From Candidatus Bathyarchaeota archaeon A05DMB-4 (lineage in GTDB: Archaea > Thermoproteota > Bathyarchaeia > Bathyarchaeales > SOJC01), in assembly GCA_019685575.1 (NCBI GenBank), contig JABFQO010000002.1, forward strand, positions 1-64,000: a stretch of 64,000 nt of DNA. The letters are read 5' to 3'. Position 1 is the first letter of the stretch. Each line of letters begins with the position of its first letter. Position numbers and translations under genes: made by a program. The notes beneath the pieces are model-generated. The model was not told the origin of the DNA. It did no database searches and was given only the letters and a program-made list of their open reading frames with translations. This document shows positions 45,208 through 53,845 of this stretch, one piece after another.

Positions 45208-46388
45208 TGGTCATGAGTGCATCTCAAGAGTTAGAGAAAGCTGCAACGAATTACGCGTTGGAAGCCGTGCGTTTGGATAAACAAGGGTCACGAGGGATGG
45301 CTATTACGCTTTACCAAAAAGCCATCGAATCCCTCTTAAAATTGGTGCAGTTGTATCCAGAATATAATTTGAACAAGGTTTACATCCAACGTGCAATGGC
45401 TTATCAAGAAAGAATAAAAATTCTGCAAGGTGGGTTGCCCATCCAACCCGAAGAAATCGGGGAACGGCCTCCTTCGCAAACGCCGGATGCCACGCCGCCA
45501 AGTGATGGAAAGAAAGCAAGTTACGATGAATTGGTGACAAAAGAAAAACCCGATGTGAAATGGGCAGAAGTTGTAGGGTTAGAAACAGCCAAAAAAGCCA
45601 TCAAAGAAGCCATCGTATACCCTGTGCAAAGGCCCGATTTGTTTCCGCTTGGATGGCCAAGAGGAATCCTGTTGTATGGTCCGCCGGGTTGTGGCAAAAC
45701 TCTTATCGCGGCTGCAGTCGCAACCGAAATTGATGCGGCTTTTATGTCGGTCGATGCGGCATCTATAATGTCCAAGTGGTTAGGCGAGGGAGAAAGAAAC
45801 GTTGCGAAATTGTTTGATACGGCTAGAAAAAATGTAGATAATGGAAAACCAGCCATAATCTTTGTTGACGAATTAGATTCTTTGATGGGTAGGCATTCGA
45901 GCGAAGTAGGCGGCGAGGTTAGAGTTCGTAACCAGTTCCTAAAAGAAATGGACGGCGTACTTGAGAAGGGGAAAAAAATCCATATCTACGTAATAGGCGC
46001 CACAAATCGCCCGTGGGATTTGGACTGGCCTTTTATTCGCAGGTTCCAAAAACGTATCCTTGTGCCGTTACCTGATTATCATGCGCGTTTGCAGATGTTT
46101 AAACTTTATACTAGCAATCTTGAGCTTGCGAGCGATGTTGATTTGAACGAGTTGGGTCGTTTGTCGGGTGGTTTTTCAGGTAGTGACATCCGTGATGTTT
46201 GCCAATCTGCTCATCTCAAGGTTATTGGAGAGTTTTTTGAGTCTGGGCAGGCGAATAATAAGAAGGCGAAACCGCGGGCTCTTTCTATGAAGGATTTTCT
46301 CCAAATATTGGAGGATAGAAAGCCGAGCGTTTCGGTGGAAATGCTCACGTCCTATACTAAATGGGCGGAGGCGTTCAAGGCTTTGTAG
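45207..46388 (+). CDS. cdvC: Vps4-like AAA ATPase CdvC
   Basis: The ATPase that remodels and disassembles ESCRT-III polymers at the end of division. The N-terminal MIT three-helix domain (about residues 3-75: LEKAATNYALEAVRLDKQGSRGMAITLYQKAIESLLKLVQLYPEY) is followed by a linker and one AAA domain. That domain has Walker A GPPGCGKT, the WLGEGERN pore-loop region, Walker B IIFVDELDSL and the arginine-finger region FIRRFQKRI. Length and order match Sulfolobus CdvC. The ATG at 45207 overlaps the cdvB stop (TGATG); GTG at 45204 is also possible. Confidence 0.95.
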   Translation: MVMSASQELEKAATNYALEAVRLDKQGSRGMAITLYQKAIESLLKLVQLYPEYNLNKVYIQRAMAYQERIKILQGGLPIQPEEIGERPPSQTPDATPPSDGKKASYDELVTKEKPDVKWAEVVGLETAKKAIKEAIVYPVQRPDLFPLGWPRGILLYGPPGCGKTLIAAAVATEIDAAFMSVDAASIMSKWLGEGERNVAKLFDTARKNVDNGKPAIIFVDELDSLMGRHSSEVGGEVRVRNQFLKEMDGVLEKGKKIHIYVIGATNRPWDLDWPFIRRFQKRILVPLPDYHARLQMFKLYTSNLELASDVDLNELGRLSGGFSGSDIRDVCQSAHLKVIGEFFESGQANNKKAKPRALSMKDFLQILEDRKPSVSVEMLTSYTKWAEAFKAL

Positions 46389-46461
46389 GAGGGCTTCGGA
46401 AAGGTCTGGAGTGCACGCTACTTATTATGTAAGCGTCTGTGGACCTCCTTTCTCCCTTCAG
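46386..46461. ncRNA. long imperfect hairpin between cdvC and the CitG-like gene
   Basis: AGGAGGG, GAAAGGTC and ACGCTAC on the left pair in order with GTAAGCGT, GACCTCCTTTC and CTCCCTT on the right, around the loop TTATTAT. This gives a long stem with a few bulges. It begins at the cdvC stop and is followed by T-rich stretches (46494-46513). It may be a 3' stabilising or termination structure, or a small RNA; no known RNA family was recognised. Confidence 0.35.
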
Positions 46462-46510
46462 CGTTTCGCTCTGGACCCCGAAAAAGCCCGGCCTTGTTTT
46501 TTCTGGTTTT

Positions 46511-47476
46511 TTATGGGCGGTAGCCTTTTAAGATGTGTAGGGCTAGTGTGGCGGTTATTAGGTCTGCTGTTGTTCCTGGGTTGAGTTTGTTTTTCTTGTC
46601 TCTTAGGGTGTGGTCGAGTTTTGTGATGGCTTTTTTGCCTTGTTTTGTGTTTAGGCCGCCTAGTTTTAAGATGTGTTTTGCTTGTTGGGAAATTTGTTTT
46701 GCTTTTTCTATTCCGTTTTTTCTTGCTATTAGTGTGTCGGGTGTTTGAGCAAGGATTTTGAGGAAGGTTTGTATGATGGCGTGGTTTAAGTTGTTTTTTG
46801 CTTTTAGTTCTTTTCGTAAGGTCTCGTAGCCTATGTTGAAGGTGATGGGGTAGTTGTTGATCCATTCGTTGGCTATTGAGTCGTACTTTGCTGAGATTTT
46901 GAAAATGTCGTATAGTGTGGTGTGGGTTTTTAGGATTTCTTTTTTTGAAAGCGGGTTTGTTGCGTCGAATCGGGTTGTTTTGTTCAGTCCGCCGGGTTTT
47001 GCTATTTCGATTGCTTCGTAAACTGCGACGGCGTCTTCTGATGTGGTGTTGGTTGTTATGATTCTGATGTTTTTTCTGAGTTTTTTTAAATCTAGTTTTT
47101 CATTGTTTTGTTTTAGTGTTTTTCCCGCGGCTGTGGCTATGGGTGTGAGGAGGATGGTTGTGCCTAGTAGAGTGTTGCCTCCGTGTTGCCAGTGGTTGAT
47201 TCTTTTTGTGGCGTTTTTTATGATGTTTCCGATGCCTGTTTGGTTTGGGCGGATTTTTTCTTCTGCGAGTTGGATGCCTTTGGCGGCGGCGATTTTTAGG
47301 CTTGGGGCGATTGCGACTGCTGAGGCGAGGAAGTGTTCGTAGTTTGTTTTGTGGAAGTTGGCGTTTTTGTGTATGTTTCCTGGTTTTGGTGCGTTGACTT
47401 CTAGCAGGATGGCCAGTTGTAAGCAGGCGGCTATGTGTTCGGTGATTTCTGTTTGGGTGGTGGGTGCTTGTGGCAT
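46511..47476 (-). CDS. triphosphoribosyl-dephospho-CoA synthase-like protein (CitG family)
   Basis: A 321-residue member of the CitG/MdcB family, which in bacteria makes the prosthetic-group precursor of citrate or malonate lyase from ATP and dephospho-CoA. Recognisable blocks are CLQLAILLEVNAPKPGNIHKNANFHKTNYEHFLASA, GIGNIIKNATKRI, HGGNTLLGTTILLTPIATAAG and KPGGLNKTTRFDATNP. No lyase subunit is nearby; archaeal homologues occur widely without citrate lyase, so another reaction is likely. Its coding strand is A/C-rich. It converges with cdvC. Confidence 0.85.
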   Translation of the reverse strand: MPQAPTTQTEITEHIAACLQLAILLEVNAPKPGNIHKNANFHKTNYEHFLASAVAIAPSLKIAAAKGIQLAEEKIRPNQTGIGNIIKNATKRINHWQHGGNTLLGTTILLTPIATAAGKTLKQNNEKLDLKKLRKNIRIITTNTTSEDAVAVYEAIEIAKPGGLNKTTRFDATNPLSKKEILKTHTTLYDIFKISAKYDSIANEWINNYPITFNIGYETLRKELKAKNNLNHAIIQTFLKILAQTPDTLIARKNGIEKAKQISQQAKHILKLGGLNTKQGKKAITKLDHTLRDKKNKLNPGTTADLITATLALHILKGYRP

Positions 47477-47542
47477 TTTGGTCTATTTTTCTGTGGATGC
47501 AAAGTTTTATTAACGTTGTGTAAAAAATTACACTGCATTGAA

Positions 47543-48307
47543 ATGGTTTACACTGGGTTGGTGGGTATGAGTATTTCGGCGAAGGAAGAGGCGTTTGTTG
47601 TGGTTTTTGCGGCATTGTATTATGTTTTTTCGCTTGTTACTCCGTATGTGCCTGCGGTTGGGTTGCCTGAGATTAAGATTCATTTGGAGGCGTTTTTGGC
47701 TTCGGTTTTTGGGATTTTGTTGGGTGCGAGGTTGGGTGCGTTGACGGCGTTTGTGGGTGCTTTGGTTGCTTGGGTGTTGCCTCCTGGGAATGCGAGTGTT
47801 TATGGTGCACCGTTTTTGTTGTCGCCGCCGTTGAATGCGTTTGCTTCGGGTTTGATTTATGAGAGGCGTTGGAAGGAAGCGGTTGGTGTGATGGCTTTTT
47901 TGATTGGTGTGTTTTGGTTTACTTTGCCGGTTACGCCGTTTGGTCAGTATTGGTATGTGGGGTTGGCTGTGACGTTTGATAAGATTATTGCGTTGGCGTT
48001 GGTTGTGCCTGCTGTGGTGTTGTTGAGTAAGCGTAGGGCGTTGTTTGTGGCGTTTTTCTTGTTAGCGTTTGTTGGTAATCAGGTTGATAACATGTGGGGT
48101 GCTTTGGTGTTTGCGTTTCCGGTTGTGTATGGTGGAATTTTTGGTTTGAACGTGGAGGTTGTGCGGTTTTTGTTTACGGTTAGTCCTTTTGTGTATCCTG
48201 CTGTGCGGCTTATTCAAGCGTTTCTTGCTGCGGTTGTTGCGGTGCCTTTGGTTCGGGCTCTTCGTGGTGCTGGTTGGATTCCGCTTGGAAGAAAGCGGGA
48301 GAGTTGA
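47543..48307 (+). CDS. membrane protein resembling ECF transporter substrate-binding (S) component
   Basis: A strongly hydrophobic protein of about 254 residues with roughly seven helices. The Gly/Ala-rich helix pattern VFGILLGARLGALTAFVGALVAWVLPPG resembles S components of energy-coupling-factor vitamin transporters. No ATPase or T component is adjacent, and the substrate is unknown. The ATG at 47543 lies about 33 bases after a TTTATTA box; ATG at 47567, with a G-rich sequence before it, is equally plausible. The coding strand is very G/T-rich. Its stop is followed immediately by repeat copy 2. Confidence 0.7.
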   Translation: MVYTGLVGMSISAKEEAFVVVFAALYYVFSLVTPYVPAVGLPEIKIHLEAFLASVFGILLGARLGALTAFVGALVAWVLPPGNASVYGAPFLLSPPLNAFASGLIYERRWKEAVGVMAFLIGVFWFTLPVTPFGQYWYVGLAVTFDKIIALALVVPAVVLLSKRRALFVAFFLLAFVGNQVDNMWGALVFAFPVVYGGIFGLNVEVVRFLFTVSPFVYPAVRLIQAFLAAVVAVPLVRALRGAGWIPLGRKRES

Positions 48308-48365
48308 GGGTTTTTCTGCTGTGCGCCGCGTTTCTAGACCCTCTTCCATATATGATCCTATTAGG
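48308..48365 (+). repeat. dispersed 60-bp repeat, copy 2
   Basis: This segment matches 5747-5806: the last 27 bases are identical and the first half is diverged with small indels. Here the right end is extended into a 15-base inverted repeat, GATCCTA-T-TAGGATC, which copy 1 lacks. It starts right after the stop of the ECF-like gene and lies about 80 bases beyond the end of the osmC gene. Confidence 0.75.
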
Positions 48366-48444
48366 ATCCAAATACACCCCAAATATGACCAGAGAACTGC
48401 GGGTTCTATCTTGCCTTGCTGAGTTTTCGCCAAGGATAATGTGG

Positions 48445-48864
48445 TTATTCTGATATTATTTCTGTCTCAACCTTTACAGGAATAGACTCCTTAAAAATAA
48501 ACAGCACTGGGCAGTTGGCTTCTGTTCCTCGCCACGCAGCCTCCAACAACTCGTGCCTCGCTTTTCCTGCAATACGTACTTTCAGGTTTACGTTGCTTAT
48601 TACCGGCGAGTCTGGGGACTTGTCGGCTTCAACCTCGACTTCCATTTTAGTCAACGGAATTTTGCTCTTTTTCGCAACATCAGCAAATATCGTTATGGCG
48701 CAGCCTGTTAGGCTCGTGAGCGAAAGCTCCAAAGCTGTTGGTCCAGAGTCTGTTCCGCCTTTCGTTGTTTCTACGTCCAAAACTATGCTGTGGGTTCTAG
48801 TGTTGTCCACTATGCTACGTGTGTTTTCTACCCATCGAGCGTGGGCTTTAACCTTTGCCATCAT
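48445..48864 (-). CDS. OsmC-family protein
   Basis: About 139 residues with the OsmC/Ohr fold. GPTALELSLTSLTGCAITIFADVAKK carries the one Cys expected in the central helix, and ANCPVLFIFKESIPVKVE near the end carries the second Cys, so a thiol-peroxidase pair is possible. Relatives reduce organic hydroperoxides. The start at 48864 has AAGGTGT eight bases upstream, preferred over the ATG at 48882. Confidence 0.85.
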   Translation of the reverse strand: MMAKVKAHARWVENTRSIVDNTRTHSIVLDVETTKGGTDSGPTALELSLTSLTGCAITIFADVAKKSKIPLTKMEVEVEADKSPDSPVISNVNLKVRIAGKARHELLEAAWRGTEANCPVLFIFKESIPVKVETEIISE

Positions 48865-49022
48865 CTTACACCTTATAAGCAATGGTTTTTCCGAATCAGT
48901 AAATAAACATGTGGGTCAACCGCCGTTTTTCAAGGACTAAAGCACTGTGTGTAGGACAACTCGTTGCACAAGCGTTTTATAAGCCAACGCAACCACTCCG
49001 TAATCAAACCGGAGAACTTCCA

Positions 49023-49826
49023 ATGATTGCTCACAATGAACCCTTCGACGTAGGACGAGTTGTCTACCTTGCAAACAGAAAAATCTACGGCTACGCTTTC
49101 AAAACCATGCTCGACCCAAAAACAACCTTAAAAGTGGCAGAAATCACAGCCAAAGCCAACGCGCCCATGATATTCATACAATATTCCAAGCCAAAACTAA
49201 CCGAAAAAACAGCAAAGGGCTTAATTTACCTTGACTTTACAGAGGCTACTTCTACGCCAGAAAACATTCTGAAAGAATTTAAGAAATCAGTCGCGGTGGA
49301 ACATGTTCAACTCTTGAAGCCCACCAAGAGCGGAGTCCTTGCGGATACCTACTTCTTTCCTCTAATACTTGGAGATGAGCGTATAGTAATTTTCAGAAAA
49401 TCACTGTACGAAGGCTTCATAGTCGGCATCAAAAAACAGTTCGGAACCGCAGGAGAAGCCTTGCTTTACTACACGGGCTTCGACTTTGGACAACGCGCCT
49501 ACAAATACTACAAAAATCTCGCCATCACCCAAGACCTAAACGAACTAGGCGAAATAGCCAAAGCACTGGGAGCAACGACGGGTTGGATGCAGATCGAACC
49601 AGTCAACGTAAACACAAAAACAAAAACAGCACAAATAAGACTCCACAACAATTTCGAATGTGAACTTGGAAAAGGAAACAAGAAACCTTACAGTCACTTC
49701 TTAAGAGGCTTAATTGCGGGATTTTTTGCAGGCTTGTTCAAGCAAGGCGTACTCGTCAAAGAGAAAAAATGCATCGCCAAAGGCGATCCCTACTGCGAAT
49801 TTGAGATACGATCTAAAAACAAATAA
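49023..49826 (+). CDS. V4R domain-containing protein
   Basis: A 267-residue protein whose C-terminal half is a V4R (4-vinyl reductase) domain: FGTAGEALLYYTGFDFGQRAYKYYK, and at the end HFLRGLIAGFFAGLFKQGVLVKEKKCIAKGDPYCEFEIR. The two late cysteines are the family's C...C signature for metal or ligand binding. The N-terminal half is a PRC-like or novel alpha/beta domain. V4R domains sense hydrocarbons or other small molecules. I use ATG 49023, with GGAG upstream, instead of an earlier frame-opening start. Confidence 0.82.
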   Translation: MIAHNEPFDVGRVVYLANRKIYGYAFKTMLDPKTTLKVAEITAKANAPMIFIQYSKPKLTEKTAKGLIYLDFTEATSTPENILKEFKKSVAVEHVQLLKPTKSGVLADTYFFPLILGDERIVIFRKSLYEGFIVGIKKQFGTAGEALLYYTGFDFGQRAYKYYKNLAITQDLNELGEIAKALGATTGWMQIEPVNVNTKTKTAQIRLHNNFECELGKGNKKPYSHFLRGLIAGFFAGLFKQGVLVKEKKCIAKGDPYCEFEIRSKNK

Positions 49827-49834
49827 CTCAATTT

Positions 49835-50047
49835 CTAATCGACAACTTTTTTCCCAGTTTTTTCTGCGTGCTTTTCTCGAAGTTTGCTGGCTAACTCGCC
49901 ATCTTCAAGGATAAACGCGCCACGGTAACCGCAAACTTTGCATTCCCAAATCGACCACAACTGAGGGAGCCCGCTTGCCCAGTGGACTTGCGTTGAGCCA
50001 CACTTTGGACAGTACTTCCGCTTCTCTTCACTCACTGATTTTCTCAT
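49835..50047 (-). CDS. small zinc-ribbon protein
   Basis: About 70 residues: a basic N-terminus, a four-Cys zinc ribbon (YCPKCGSTQVHWASGLPQLW then WECKVCGYRG) and an acidic/helical C-terminus. The ribbon resembles those of TFS/TFIIB-like factors, but nothing further is recognisable. GGAG directly abuts the ATG and a TTATTAATATAC box is about 40 bases upstream. A TTG seven codons earlier is possible. Confidence 0.72.
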   Translation of the reverse strand: MRKSVSEEKRKYCPKCGSTQVHWASGLPQLWSIWECKVCGYRGAFILEDGELASKLREKHAEKTGKKVVD

Positions 50048-50156
50048 CTCCAAAAAAACAATAGACAAAACACGAGTATATTAATAAACCATAGCGTCTT
50101 TCACGGAAAACTTCAAATACCCAGCCCATTCCATCATCCAGAAGCACGGGTCAAGA

Positions 50157-50440
50157 ATGAGCAAGAACGACTGGACAAAAGAAGAACTCCAAAAATACGC
50201 CAAAGTGACTGCTGTCACGCGTTGTCCTCTCTTTTACGATTCAACATACCCAACGCCGTAGTCATGTCCGAAAAAATCGCAGTTCAAAACACAGAAAAAT
50301 GCACGAACTGCGGAACATGCGTTCAACGTTGCCAATTCCACGCGTGACAGATTATTGACGGGCAACTGAGGTTTTACCGAGAGAAATGCTTCGGCTGCGG
50401 CTTATGCGTTGCCACGTGTCCCAGTAAGCAATCTCCTTAG
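50157..50440 (+). pseudogene. decayed ferredoxin-like 4Fe-4S protein gene
   Basis: This 460-base space between genes holds the ruins of an iron-sulfur protein. ATG 50157 opens MSKNDWTKEELQKYAKV but hits TAG at 50259. In another frame, from 50264, the translation contains KCTNCGTCVQRCQFHA, then an in-frame TGA at 50345, then QIIDGQLRF and KCFGCGLCVATCPSKQSP before a stop at 50438. Two complete CxxCxxCxxxC cluster motifs in one frame, broken by a stop where such proteins usually have Arg (CGA to TGA is one change), plus a frame change at the front, indicate a pseudogene. A sequencing error is the alternative. Confidence 0.65.
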
Positions 50441-50528
50441 CAAAAAGACTAGGAAAACGTTTAATTTCCTACAACACATAAATACCAAAGTAGCCACTGG
50501 TAATATTTGATCACAAGCTGGTTGTTCG

Positions 50529-50858
50529 ATGGGGCGAATCGCCAGGTGGTTCGAAGATTTTCGCGAAACAATGGAAGCCACCTTGCTAAACAAATGGCTG
50601 TGGATTATCATCGGCTGCCTATGCGCGATCGTGATCGTGCCCCTTATGGTGCTGTGGGTTATGATGATTGTTCCACCATGGTTAGCCGCAACGTTAACCA
50701 TCTTAATCCTCATAAGTTGGGGCATCGCCAGCGGCTACAAGGAATACTTGCTCTATAAACGGAAAAGTGAACAAGCAAGAAGTAGGGGCGAAGAATTCAA
50801 CGCTGCCGCGTATGATGAATATGTAGAAAAACAAAAGCGCTACCGTGTCCGCTCATGA
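50529..50858 (+). CDS. small membrane protein, 109 aa
   Basis: An amphipathic N-terminus ([17 protein letters not shown]) is followed by two membrane helices at about 22-45 and 50-68 and a charged cytoplasmic tail of 40 residues ([33 protein letters not shown]). No family is recognised. It precedes the chelatase ATPase by 70 bases on the same strand and may be co-transcribed. Confidence 0.55.
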   Translation: MGRIARWFEDFRETMEATLLNKWLWIIIGCLCAIVIVPLMVLWVMMIVPPWLAATLTILILISWGIASGYKEYLLYKRKSEQARSRGEEFNAAAYDEYVEKQKRYRVRS

Positions 50859-50928
50859 AGGACGCGGCGAGGGTTTAGATGTCCTTATATTGCTTTGCAT
50901 TGAATTGAATATTTTGGTGCAGAGACGA

Positions 50929-53355
50929 TTGTCTAAGCGAGTTGTTTTGCCGTTTTCAGCGATCGTAAACTTGGACAAACTGAAACTAGCCATAATCATC
51001 AACGCCATAAACCCCAAAATCGGCGGGCTACTCATCCGTGGCTCGAAGGGCTCTGGGAAAACCACGCTCGTGCGTTCTTTGGCAGACATTCTGCCAAAAA
51101 TCCAAGTGGTGAAGGATCACCCGTTTAACTGCAACCCCTACGACCCGTCTAACATGTGCCCGGTTTGCAGAGAAAGCTACGAGAAGGGCAAGAAGTTGCC
51201 GGTCGAAGAAAGACCCATGGTTGTTGTGGATTTACCGTTGGGCGCGACTGAGGATAGGGTGGTGGGCAGTTTGGACGTGGAAAAGGCGATTAAGCTGGGC
51301 GTCGAAGCCCTAGAACCCGGCATACTAGCCGAAGCGAACCAGAACATTCTCTACGTGGACGAGATCAACCTGCTGCCCGACCACATCGCAGACGACTTGC
51401 TCGATGCGGCGGCGACGGGCTGGAACGTTGTCGAAAGAGAAGGCATCTCCGCTAGCCATCCTGCGCGGTTTATCTTTATCGGCACGATGAACCCCGAGGA
51501 GGGCGAATTACGTCCGCAGCTTTTGGACAGGTTTCCGTTGTCTGTGAGCGTGACGCCGATCATGTCGGTTGAGGAAAGGATGGAGGTCGTTAGGCGAAAT
51601 TTGGAGTTTGAGTCTAACCCCGAAGAATTTATCGCAAAATACAGCGGCATACAAGAGGAGTTGCGGAGGAGAATTGCCCAAGCGCGGGAGCTGTTGCCTA
51701 AAGTGGTGATGCCCGAGGCTTTGTTGAAAGCGGTTTGCAAGACATGTATTGACTTGAAAGTGGACGGCATGCGACCCGACATCGTCATAAGCAAGGCAGC
51801 GCAGACGCTTGCCGCGTTCGAAAACCGCACTCAAGTCACGCTAAGCGACGTGCTTGTCGCTTCTGATTACGCTTTAAGCCACAGAACCCGTGAAGGCGGA
51901 TTTCTAGAGCCAGCCACGCCGGAGGAAATCAAGAATGCCCTCTTGACGAACATGAAGGAGATGGGCGTGCCCATGGACGAGACGCAAGAAGAAAAGAAAC
52001 CGGGAGCAGAGAAGAAGAAAGAAAAGGGCGTTAGGGCGATTTTTCGTTTTACCGGGCAAGCGGCTGGGAAGGAAGAGTTTCTCAAAAAGCATAAGACTAT
52101 CAAGAATTTTCTGCTAAGGATGTCTAAAATCTACTCCACAATCGCGCGGGTTACGGGTCAAACGATTTTCTCGTGGAGAGCCAAAAAACTCAGTGAACCC
52201 GAGAAGGACATGGCGAAAAGCAAGGGCACTTTTGCTGGGGAGAAGCCGCAGGTCAGAGGCGAGTTGGAGAAGAAGCAGATTGGCTTGGCTAAGGATAAGG
52301 GCGTGCCTTCGGTGGAGATGGCTTTGAGAGAGCCCGACGTGGCTAAGGGTTATTCGTTGCTGACCACGATGCGGGAACCGCTCAAGGGTGCGCCTAGCAT
52401 GTTGTCAAGTTTGAGTTTCAAGGCTAAGAAGACCCGTAGCGCGCCAAGCGTCTATGCGGGCAAACGGGCTGAGACGATTACTACGCTTCATCGTGGGCGT
52501 CCGCACGGCTGGCGGATTCCCCGTGGAAAGCCTCAGGATATTCATTTGCCTGCGACTATTCGTGCGGCGGCTGTGCGGCAGAAGTTTCGGACGCGTGAGC
52601 CGAGTCTTGGGACGGCGGTTGCGATTGGGGTTGAAGATGTGCGTGAGAATCTGCGTCGGTATAAGGCGCCGATGACGATTGTTTTTGTGGTGGACGTGAG
52701 TGGGTCGATGATGATGAACATTGACGCGGTGAAGGCGGCGCTTATGCGGTTGCACAGTGATGCGTATCGTTATCGTGACCGTGTGGGGATTGTGGCTTTG
52801 AAGGACACGGGTGCGGTGGTGGCGCAGCACCCGATTACGAATTTGCGGGTGGTGGCGAACCGTTTGTTGGGCTTGCGGGTGAGTGGTTATACGCCTTTGG
52901 CTGCGGGTATGTTGAAGGCTTGGGAAGTTTTGAAAGAAGCTAGGCGGAGGGATAATTCGACGATTCCTGTGATGGTGATTATCACGGACGGCAGTGCGAA
53001 CGTGCCTTTGATGAAAAGTCTCGAAAGCGGCGAGGTTCGAGTGGTGGATGAAACGCGTGTGGCAGTGAGGGAGTATGAAGGCTTGGCGGTGAGGGACGTT
53101 CTGTCAGTGGCGAAGCTAGTTAAACGTGAGGGCATCCACACGATTGTGATTAACACGAACCCGCACTTCGCCGGAAGAGAAACCTATGGCTTTGCGGTAA
53201 CAGAACTAATCGCCAGAAAAACAGGTGGAAACTTGCACACGATTGGCTTGGTGCAAACTAACAAGGAATTCGTCGAAAACATGATAAACAGCATCATCGA
53301 AGACCAAAGACAAATAACACACCAAGCAACTAAAGCAGCAGTAAAATATAATTGA
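50929..53355 (+). CDS. fused BchI-BchD-type AAA/VWA chelatase ATPase
   Basis: About 808 residues combining both small subunits of a magnesium/cobalt-type chelatase. The AAA module has P-loop GSKGSGKTT near residues 38-46, a Cys insertion ([13 protein letters not shown]), Walker [11 protein letters not shown] and sensor region [23 protein letters not shown] long basic/Pro linker leads to a VWA domain with MIDAS motif DVSGSM near 588 and ITDGSAN. It would power metal insertion into a tetrapyrrole by a large CobN/ChlH subunit, absent here. I chose TTG 50929 because the conserved VLPFSAIVN start follows after six residues; the frame is open earlier. Confidence 0.85.
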   Translation: MSKRVVLPFSAIVNLDKLKLAIIINAINPKIGGLLIRGSKGSGKTTLVRSLADILPKIQVVKDHPFNCNPYDPSNMCPVCRESYEKGKKLPVEERPMVVVDLPLGATEDRVVGSLDVEKAIKLGVEALEPGILAEANQNILYVDEINLLPDHIADDLLDAAATGWNVVEREGISASHPARFIFIGTMNPEEGELRPQLLDRFPLSVSVTPIMSVEERMEVVRRNLEFESNPEEFIAKYSGIQEELRRRIAQARELLPKVVMPEALLKAVCKTCIDLKVDGMRPDIVISKAAQTLAAFENRTQVTLSDVLVASDYALSHRTREGGFLEPATPEEIKNALLTNMKEMGVPMDETQEEKKPGAEKKKEKGVRAIFRFTGQAAGKEEFLKKHKTIKNFLLRMSKIYSTIARVTGQTIFSWRAKKLSEPEKDMAKSKGTFAGEKPQVRGELEKKQIGLAKDKGVPSVEMALREPDVAKGYSLLTTMREPLKGAPSMLSSLSFKAKKTRSAPSVYAGKRAETITTLHRGRPHGWRIPRGKPQDIHLPATIRAAAVRQKFRTREPSLGTAVAIGVEDVRENLRRYKAPMTIVFVVDVSGSMMMNIDAVKAALMRLHSDAYRYRDRVGIVALKDTGAVVAQHPITNLRVVANRLLGLRVSGYTPLAAGMLKAWEVLKEARRRDNSTIPVMVIITDGSANVPLMKSLESGEVRVVDETRVAVREYEGLAVRDVLSVAKLVKREGIHTIVINTNPHFAGRETYGFAVTELIARKTGGNLHTIGLVQTNKEFVENMINSIIEDQRQITHQATKAAVKYN

Positions 53356-53771
53356 ATAAGATTATAGTCCTTCTGTTTGGATGTTTGATTATGCAAGACG
53401 AGAAGACGCTTCTGGATTATTACACAAAAAGTATGATGACCCACGCTACAATTACGGTTGCCATTGTTTTTGGTCTATTCTCCATTTTGAACCTAATTTC
53501 TACAAAAGAATTGATTATTAAAATAGGGTTGAGTGCCGTCTATTTTCTTTTAGGACTTTTTGGGTGGTATGAGATAAGAAGATATTTGTATTGCGGAAAG
53601 AAAGCTAAAAGTTTTGTAAAGCACTTTGGCGTCGACGAATACACAGAGGCAAATAAAGAAAAGACAATAGTAGGGTTTGTTGCTAAACATATCTGGCCAC
53701 ATATAATATCTTTGTATTGGTTTTTCATGATCTATTGTTTTTTAATTATTTGGCTTGATTATTTCATTTAG
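53352..53771 (+). CDS. hypothetical membrane protein, 139 aa
   Basis: Starts at TTG in a TTGA overlap with the chelatase stop, or at ATG 53391. Two hydrophobic segments ([20 protein letters not shown] and [21 protein letters not shown]) and a last one at the C-terminus ([18 protein letters not shown]) flank a soluble region with [15 protein letters not shown]. No family recognised. Codon use is more A/T-rich than the preceding gene, so co-regulation is uncertain. Confidence 0.5.
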   Translation: MNKIIVLLFGCLIMQDEKTLLDYYTKSMMTHATITVAIVFGLFSILNLISTKELIIKIGLSAVYFLLGLFGWYEIRRYLYCGKKAKSFVKHFGVDEYTEANKEKTIVGFVAKHIWPHIISLYWFFMIYCFLIIWLDYFI

Positions 53772-53814
53772 ATTTTTTATACACGTTCTCATGACACAAA
53801 AATGTCGCTTTAAG

Positions 53815-53821
53815 GTTTAAA
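53815..53821 (+). promoter_or_regulatory. TATA box of the purine operon
   Basis: TTTAAAT lies about 28 bases before the purE ATG at 53846, which places the transcription start at or next to the ATG. No Shine-Dalgarno precedes purE, so the first gene should be translated leaderless while the downstream genes rely on coupling. Confidence 0.5.
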
Positions 53822-53845
53822 TTCTGCCTCGTTTAATTCGTTACT

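Noticed and set aside
46458-47615. Open frames rich in His, Lys and Asn overlapping the CitG-like gene
   Set aside because: These are frameshadows in an A/C-rich coding strand and contain no domain; the CitG frame explains the region.
48062-48433. Minus-strand frame crossing repeat copy 2
   Set aside because: It mostly overlaps the ECF-like gene and shows no coding features; the similarity to the mutase extension is due to the repeat.
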